Origin: Paraburkholderia phenoliruptrix
GTDB taxonomy: Bacteria; Pseudomonadota; Gammaproteobacteria; Burkholderiales; Burkholderiaceae
Length of the DNA stretch: 52,849 bases
Direction: 5' to 3'
Assembly (NCBI RefSeq): GCF_902859825.1
Contig: NZ_CADIKB010000038.1
Coordinates: 1-52,849, forward strand
Shown piece after piece: positions 26,101 through 35,100 of the stretch; the first letter of the stretch is position 1; each line of letters starts with the position of its first letter. A program made the translations under genes and the position numbers. Under the pieces are notes generated by a model. That model saw only the letters and a list, made by a program, of their open reading frames with translations, did no database searches and was not told where the DNA came from.

Positions 26101-29100
26101 GCGCCGCTCCGCGCCCACGCCTCGCGCGATGAGCCGTGCTGCGAGGGCCGATGACCACACATCCAGCTGCGCATAGGTGAGCGACGCATCTTCACAGCAC
26201 AGCGCCAGCGCCTGCGGCGTGCGCCTCGCCTGCGCTGCCAGTGCCATCCCGAGGGATTCGAATGGATACTTCTGCAGCGGCTTCGCTTCACGCTGCATGG
26301 GCAGCTTCAGCGCTCCGACCCGCTGCTGCACGCCCTCTGCCATCTGCGTCAGCACTGCTTCGTACTGCGATGCAATTGTCTCCACTGTGTCGCGATCGAT
26401 CCGCTCGCCGTTCCACGCCCATTCGAGCGCAAGCGTCCGCCCGCGCGGAATGATCGCGAGCGCCAGCGGGTAATGCGTCGGATCGACGGAGTCGACGGCC
26501 TCCACCTTCAGGCTCGCGTCGCCGTTGCGAACGGCATCGACCGGATAGTTTTCAAACACGACGATGCTGTCAAACAATGCATCGCCGCTGCGTCCACTCC
26601 ATTGCTGCACGCGCGCGAGCGGCGTGTGTTCGTACTGGCGCAGCTCCGTCAGCTCGCCTTGCAGCTTGCGCAACCATGCGCCGAGCTCGGCGTTGGCATC
26701 GACATCGACGCATACGGGCAGCGTATTGATGAAAAGCCCGGGCATTCGCTCGACGTCCGGCAGATGCGCAGGCCGTCCCGCGAACGTGGTGCCGTAGACC
26801 ACGCCGCGCCGATGCCCATAGCATGCGAGCAGCACGGCCCACGCGCCCTGCATGATCGTGTTGAGCGTAATCTCGTGACGACGTGCTGTGGCCTGCAAGC
26901 GCGCGACAAGTGCCTCATCGAGCGCGCGGCGCCGCGCATGGGCGCCCGGTTCGTCCGCGCGTGGCTCGCCGAGACTTGCGATGAGCGTTGTCGGATCGTC
27001 GGCACGCGCGGCCCACGCGCGCCACCATGCTTCGGTCGCGGGATCGTCGGCCGCCTCGCGAATCCACTCGACGTAGCGGCGATACGGCGGTGCCGCGTTG
27101 AACACGGCAGCCGTGCCGCCCATGCGCGATCGATAGTCGTGCAGAATTTCGGCGAACAGCAGCGACACGCTCCAGCCGTCGAGCAGCAGATGATGATGCG
27201 TCCACACGAGGTCGGCGGTACGCGCATCGCGGATGAACAGCGCGACCCGCATGAGCGGCGCCGTGTCCGGCGCGATGCCGTCCGCGAGATCGTGCGTGCG
27301 CCATTGGGCAAGGCGCGCATCGTAATCCGCCGCAGCGGACCAGTCATGCGCCTGGAACGGCAGCGCGATCTTCCGATGAACGATCTGCATGACCGCGCCG
27401 CCGTGCTGCCACGCAAAGTGCGTGCGCAAAATCGCATGACGTTCGAGTGCAGCCTGCCACGCAGCCTGCATCGCGGCGACATCGAGCGCACCCGAGAGCG
27501 TCGCGCGCATCTGGTTGAGATAAGCGCCCTGCCCGGCCTCCGCGAGCGTGTGGTAAAGCAAGCCGCTCTGCAGCGGCGTCGCCGGATAAACATCTTCGAT
27601 ATGCTCGGGGGCGAGGCCGAGCGCTCGCCATGCATCGGACGACGCGGGACCATCGGCACGCGGCAGCGCCGCCGCTGCAATGGACGATGACGCGGCAGAC
27701 TCCGCCGGCAGCGGTTGCGCCGCGCGCGCAAGCTGTTGCACGGTCGGCGCTTCGAACACCATGCGGGGCGTGATGTGCAAGCCGGCATCACGCGCTTTCG
27801 ACACGATTTGCAGGCTCAAAATGGAATCGCCGCCGATCACGAAAAAATTGTCGTTCGCGCCGATATCGTCGCGGCGCAACACTGCGCGCCACACGGATAG
27901 CAATGCGGCCTCCGCCGGCGTCGATGCGGTGACGGTCTGCGTAGCATGAGAGACCGCCTCCGGCGCAGGCAGCGCGCGGCGATCGAGCTTGCCGTTGGGC
28001 GTCAGCGGAAAGCGCTCGAGTTCCACATACGACGACGGCAGCATATGCGCGGGCAGACGCGCAGCGAGCCACGCCTGCCAGCGCGCGGGATCGCCCGTAT
28101 GCGGTTCGCCGCGCGGCACCACGTAGGCGACGAGGCGCCGGTCACTCGCGCTGGTGTTCACATCGCCGGACACGAGCACAGCCGCATCGCGCGCCTCGGG
28201 GTGGGCCAGCAGTGCCGCCTGAATCTCGCCGAGCTCGATGCGAAAGCCCCGGATCTTCACCTGGTCGTCGTTGCGGCCCAGGTATTCGAGGTCGCCGTCG
28301 GGCAGGCGCCGCGCAAGATCGCCCGAGCGATACAGGCGTGCACCCGGCGCACCATGCGGGTCCGGCACGAAGCGCTGCGCCGTCAGCGCCGCGCGGCCGA
28401 GATAGCCGCGCGCAAGCCCCGCGCCGCCCACATACAGCTCGCCCACTGCACCCGACGGCACGCGGTTCAGATCCGCGTCGAGCACGTGCAGCGTGAGGTC
28501 GTCGAGCGGCGCGCCGATCACACTGCGCGCCTCGCGTAGCGACGCTTCATCCAGCGCGCGATGCGTCACGTGCACCGTCGTTTCAGTGATGCCGTACATG
28601 TTCACGAGCGCCGGCAGCACGCGCTGGCGACGCGCGCCGTCCGCCCATCGCGCGAGCGACGCGGGCTCCAGACGCTCGCCGCCGAAGATCACCGCGCGCA
28701 GCGACGCGAGCGTGTTGCCTTCGTCGGCCTGCGTCAGTTGCGTGAAGGCCGAAGGCGTCTGGTTCAACACCGTCACGCGCTGCTCGCGCAGCAGCGCATG
28801 AAAGGCAGCCGGTTCGCGCGTGCTCCAGTGCGGCACGATGACAAGTCGCGCGCCATGCACCAGTGCGCCGAAAATTTCCCACACGGAGAAGTCAAAGGCG
28901 TACGAATGGAACAGTGTCCAGACGTCCGTCGCGCTAAAGGCGAAGTGGGACTGTGTGGCGTCGAAGAGGCGCGCGACGTTTTCGTGCGTGATCCCCACGC
29001 CTTTGGGCACGCCCGTGGAGCCGGATGTGTAGATCACGTAGGCGAGCTGCTGAGGATGCGGTTGCGGATCAGCTTCGGCATCGCGTGGCTCCTCACCGCG

Positions 29101-32100
29101 CGCCGTATCGCGCAACGCCACAGCATCGAGCGTAGGCCGCGCGCCGAACAGCGCCGCATGCTGCGCGAGACTCGGCGCATCGGCGACGATCAGCCGCAAC
29201 TGCGCATCGTCGACGATATGCGCAAGGCGCTCAGCCGGATACGAAGGATCCAGCGGCACATAGGCCGCGCCCGCGCGCAGCACGCCGAGCAGCGATGCGA
29301 CGAGCGCCGCCGAGCGCTGCAATGCGACGCCCACGCGCACTTCCGCGCTCGCGCCGCGGCGCTTCAACTCATGTGCAATCGCGCAGGACCATGCATCGAG
29401 TTGGGCGTAGGTCACATGCTCATTGCCATCGACGAGTGCAACCGCATCCGGCCGCTCGCGCGCCCGCAACGCGATCCGCGCGGTGATCGGCTCATAGGCA
29501 AAGGCAGCCGGCATAGAAGGCGTTGCCCGCTCGCTTAGCTCTCCGAACTGAAACGACGCAATTCGCGCATCCGGTGCCGTAGCCCACTGCTCGAGCCATC
29601 CGTTGAAATGACGTGCGAGCCGTTCGATGGTCGACGCGTCGAACACATCGGTCGCGTACGTGAAGGTCAGATCGAACGCATCGTCAGCCGTCTCTGCGAT
29701 GTTCAGCATCAAGTCGAACTGCGCCTCGCCGTTGTCGACTTCCTGCACGGACACGCGCACCTCGTCGCCGAACGATGTCGTCAAATCGTGGCGCTGCTGC
29801 TGATTCACGAGCACCTGAAACAATGGCGTCTGCGTCAGCTCGCGCTCAGGCTGCACGGTCTTGACGACGCTCGCAAACGGCACCTCCTGGTTTGCGTAGG
29901 CGCCAAGCAGCCGCTCGCGCACCTCGTCGATCAGCTGCACTGCACGCATCTCGCCGCGCGGTGCGGTGCGCACCACTACGGTATTGACGAAAAAGCCGGC
30001 GACATTTGCCGCGCCCGGATGCTCGCGACCCGCGAGCGGCACGCCGAGGCGGATGTCGGACTGGCCCGAATATCGGTAGAGCAACGCGCCGAATGCGGCC
30101 AGAAGTGTCATGAAAGGCGTCGCGCGATGCGCACTCGCGAGCGCACGCAGCGCATTTGCTGTGCCGCCCGGAACACGCGTGCGATGGCGCGCGCCAGCCG
30201 CACGGCGCGTGCCGCTGCGGACGCGATCGTAGGGCAACGCGAGTGTGGCGGGGCACTCGTCGTCGGTCGCGAGCGCGGCGCGCCACCACGCGAGTTGAGC
30301 GGCCTCGCGCTCCGGCGTCAGTTGCGCCGCGCGCGCGGCGATCAGCTCGCGGTACGCGGTCGCCGCGGTCGCCGCGACATGCGTAGCGTCGATGGCCGCT
30401 TCGACTGAACCGATACCGCACGCCGCGCAATGTTCGCGATAGAGACGCGCAAAGTCGGCGAACAACAAGCCCACCGACCAGTCGTCGCTGACGATGTGAT
30501 GCAGTACCAGATGCAGCACATGACGATCGTTGGCGACGCGCACGAGCGTCGCGCGTATCGGCGGCTCGCCGTTCAGATCAAAGGGCACGCGCACGAGCGC
30601 GGCAAGACACGCGGCAAGCGCTTCATCCGGGTTTTCGTCGCTCGCGTTGGTATCGTGAGCGCGGCGAGGCAGCTCGATCACGCGAATTTCGCTGCCGCTC
30701 GTTGCGTCGATGCGCTGAAACGGAACGCCCTCCACTTCGCCGAAACGCAGGCGCAATGCCGGATGCCGCTGGACCAGCGCGCTGAATGCGGCACGGAGCG
30801 CGCGGACATCGAGGCGGCCGTCAAAACGCAGCGCACCGTTGACGTGATATGCCGCGCTCCGCGGGTCGAGCTTCCACAGGAACCACAAGCTTTGTTGCGA
30901 CGGCGACAGCGGAATCGATGCGCTCAGGTCGACCTGAGCGGCAGCGGCCCCAGGTGCGCGTTGGATGGCGTTAGTGCTTAGGTGTCCTTGTGCTTCGTCT
31001 GCCTGTTCCGCCTGCACACGCAACAGTCGTGCAAAATCGTCGAGCCGCGGATGCTCGAACACCGCGCGCAATGCCGGCGCGTCGCCGAACTCCGCCCTCA
31101 CTGCGGAAACGACACGCACGGCCAGCAGCGAATGTCCGCCGAGCTGAAAGAAATCGTCGAGCGCACCGACGCGCTCCACCCCAAGCACCTGTTGCCAGAT
31201 CGCGGCAATTCGCGCTTCCGTTTTGTCGCGCGGAGCCGCGTAGGACGCACGGCCCACCGCGTTCGCCACCGTTTCCGGCGCAGGCAGCGCGCGGCGATCG
31301 AGCTTGCCGTTGGGCGTCAGCGGAAAGCGCTCGAGTTCCACATACGACGACGGCACCATATGCGCGGGCAGACGCGCAGCGAGCCACGCCTGCCAGCGCG
31401 CGGGATCGCCCGTATGCGGTTCGCCGCGCGGCACCACGTAGGCGACGAGGCGCCGGTCACTCGCGCTGGTGTTCACATCGCCGGACACGAGCACAGCCGC
31501 ATCGCGCGCCTCGGGGTGGGCCAGCAGTGCCGCCTGAATCTCGCCGAGCTCGATGCGAAAGCCCCGGATCTTCACCTGGTCGTCGTTGCGGCCCAGGTAT
31601 TCGAGGTCGCCGTCGGGCAGGCGCCGCGCAAGATCGCCCGAGCGATACAGGCGTGCACCCGGCGCACCATGCGGGTCCGGCACGAAGCGCTGCGCCGTCA
31701 GCGCCGCGCGGCCGAGATAGCCGCGCGCAAGCCCCGCGCCGCCCACATACAGCTCGCCCACTGCACCCGACGGCACGCGGTTCAGATCCGCGTCGAGCAC
31801 GTGCAGCGTGAGGTCGTCGAGCGGCGCGCCGATCACACTGCGCGCCTCGCGTAGCGACGCTTCATCCAGCGCGCGATGCGTCACGTGCACCGTCGTTTCA
31901 GTGATGCCGTACATGTTCACGAGCGCCGGCAGCACGCGCTGGCGACGCGCGCCGTCCGCCCATCGCGCGAGCGACGCGGGCTCCAGACGCTCGCCGCCGA
32001 AGATCACCGCGCGCAGCGACGCGAGCGTGTTGCCTTCGTCGGCCTGCGTCAGTTGCGTGAAGGCCGAAGGCGTCTGGTTCAACACCGTCACGCGCTGCTC

Positions 32101-35100
32101 GCGCAGCAGCGCATGAAAGGCAGCCGGTTCGCGCGTGCTCCAGTGCGGCACGATGACAAGTCGCGCGCCATGCACCAGTGCGCCGAAAATTTCCCACACG
32201 GAGAAGTCAAAGGCGTACGAATGGAACAGTGTCCAGACGTCCGTCGCGCTAAAGGCGAAGTGGGACTGTGTGGCGTCGAAGAGGCGCGCGACGTTTTCGT
32301 GCGTGATCCCCACGCCTTTGGGCACGCCCGTGGAGCCGGATGTGTAGATCACGTAGGCGAGCTGCTGAGGATGCGGTTGCGGATCAGCTTCGGCATCGCG
32401 TGGCTCCTCACCGCGCGCCGTATCGCGCAACGCCACAGCATCGAGCGTAGGCCGCGCGCCGAACAGCGCCGCATGCTGCGCGAGACTCGGCGCATCGGCG
32501 ACGATCAGCCGCAACTGCGCATCGTCGACGATATGCGCAAGGCGCTCAGCCGGATACGAAGGATCCAGCGGCACATAGGCCGCGCCCGCGCGCAGCACGC
32601 CGAGCAGCGATGCGACGAGCGCCGCCGAGCGCTGCAATGCGACGCCCACGCGCACTTCCGCGCTCGCGCCGCGGCGCTTCAACTCATGTGCAATCGCGCG
32701 GGACCATGCATCGAGTTGCGCATAGGTGACATGCTCGTCGCCATCGACGAGTGCAACCGCATCCGGCCGCTCGCGCGCCCGCAACGCGATCCGCGCGGTG
32801 ATCGGCTCGTAGGCAAAGGCGGCCGCGCGCGCCGCATTTAAATTCGGAGTACGATCAATTAGCAGATTGCGCACCCGCACATCGGATCTATGGCTGTCGA
32901 CGAGCGCGGTCGCAAGACAATCCAGCATCTGTTCGAAATAGGCTGCCACAAGAGTCAATCCGTCCGCCGACACGTGCGCCGCATGCCGATGCCACTCGAG
33001 CCTCAGCGTGTCGCCGCCACCCACGTGACGAGGCGCGACAACCAGCATCAACGGCAGGTGACTGCGGTTGTATGTCTCCACGGCGCGCACGCGCGGGACG
33101 CCGCCACGGGCGGACAGCACACCGAGTGCGTCGTCGAGCGGATAGTTTTCAAACACGATCAGACTGTCGAACAGTGCATCGACGCGCGCGCCTGCCCATT
33201 GCTGCAAGCTCGCCAGCGGCGTGTGCTCGACGTCGCGCAACTCCACGTTACGCCGCTGCAGCGCGGCAAGCCACGCGCGCACCGGCGCATGAGATTCGAC
33301 GTCGATCCACAGCGGCAGACTGTTGATGAAGAGCCCGACCATCGATTGCACATCCGGCAACTCGACAGGACGGCCTGACACCGTCATGCCGAACGCGACC
33401 TGTGTACGCCCCGAGAAACGCGCGAGCACGAGCGCCCACGCTGCCTGCACGAGCGTGCTCAGTGTGACTTGCGCGCGCTGTGCGGCGCGTTTCAGGCGCG
33501 CGTGCGAGGCTCCGTCGATCTCGCGAATCAGCGCTTTTGCCACGGCCCCCACGGCGCCCTCCTCCGGCGAAGGCCGCATCAGACTGCCGAGCGCATCGGC
33601 GAGCCGCACCGGGTCCTCGCGCGTGGCGAGCCGTGCGCTCCAGAACGGCGCAGTATCGGACTGGCGGCGCAGCCAGCGGACGTAATCGCCATAAGGCGCG
33701 CCGGGCGACGCATCGCCAGCGCCGCCCGCTTCCATCGCCGCATACGTGCGCGCGACTTCGGTCACGACCTGGGCGGTGCTCCAGCCGTCCGTCAGCGCGT
33801 GATGATGAGTCCACAGAAGGTCGTGCGCGCCGTCGGGACGCTCAAATACATCGACGCGCATCAGCGGTGCGACGCCCGGCTCGAAGCCGCGCGCGACGAG
33901 CGCCTCGCGAGCGGCGTCATAGCCCGCCTCATACTGCGCGTCGGACGACGCGGTCGCCGCTGCAACCGGCACACTGCCGGCATGCACGTCGAACGGCATG
34001 CGTACCTCCCGCTCGACGACCTGCAACGGCTCGCCGCCGGCCGGCCATACGAAGCGCGTGCGCAAGACCGGATGACGCGCGATCACCGCCTGCCAGGCCG
34101 CGCGCATCGTATCGATGTTCAGCGCGTCAATCGTCAGGCGTAGTTGGGATACGTACATGCCCGGCTCGCCGTCGAGCATTCCCTGAAACAGCAGGCCCTG
34201 CTGCATCGGCGTGGCGGGATAGACGGCATCGACCGAATCACGCGAGACGCCGGCCTGTTCTAACCAGAGAGCGTCGTCGCGAGATGTTATGGATGACGAA
34301 TTATGTGAAAAGGAATGCGTATGTTGTGCTGCGGCCATTGGCGCAGCGGTTGCCCGCAACGCCACCGCAACGCGCGCCGCCGCCTCGATCGTCGGGTAAT
34401 CGAACATCTGCTTCGGCGTGAGCTTGAACCCCGCGGCGCGCGCCTTCGCAATGATCTGCAGACTGAGAATCGAATCCCCGCCGATCTCGAAGTAATTGTC
34501 CGTGACGCCCACGTCCTCGCGTTTGAGCACGAGCTTCCAGATGCCGGCAAGCGTGCGTTCGGCGTCGTTGCGCGGTTCCACGCGCGCGGCATGCGCCGCC
34601 TTGTCGTGCTGCGGCACCGGCAACGCGGCACGGTCGATTTTGCCGTTCGCGGTAAGCGGCAGCGCGGGCAGCACCTGGAGCGACGTCGGCACCATGTAGT
34701 CGGGCAGTTCCGCGGCAAGACGCGCACGGATCGCGTCGACGTCGAGCGACTCGCCGGAACTGAGCCAGGCGACGAGGCGCGGCGCCGCGTCTTCGTTATC
34801 TGCATGCGCGATCACTACGGCATCGCGCACGCCTTGCTCGGCGCGCAGGCGCGCGGCGATCTCTTCGGGCTCGACGCGAAAGCCGCGAATCTTCACCTGA
34901 TCGTCGAGGCGCCCGAGGAATACGAAGTCACCGTCCGGCAGACGGCGGCTTCGGTCGCCCGTCCGGTAGAGCCGTGCGCCGTGGCCATTCGGATCAGGCA
35001 CGAAGCGTTCAGCGGTCAGCGACGGCCGGTTCAGATAACCATCGGCGAGACTCGCGCCGCCGATGCACAGCTCGCCCGCCGCGCCTTTCGGCACCGCGTT

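Noticed and set aside
15716..26373. Duplicated segments as insertion sequences or transposons
   Set aside because: The repeats are wholly inside NRPS reading frames, have no terminal inverted repeats or transposase and encode complete A domains.
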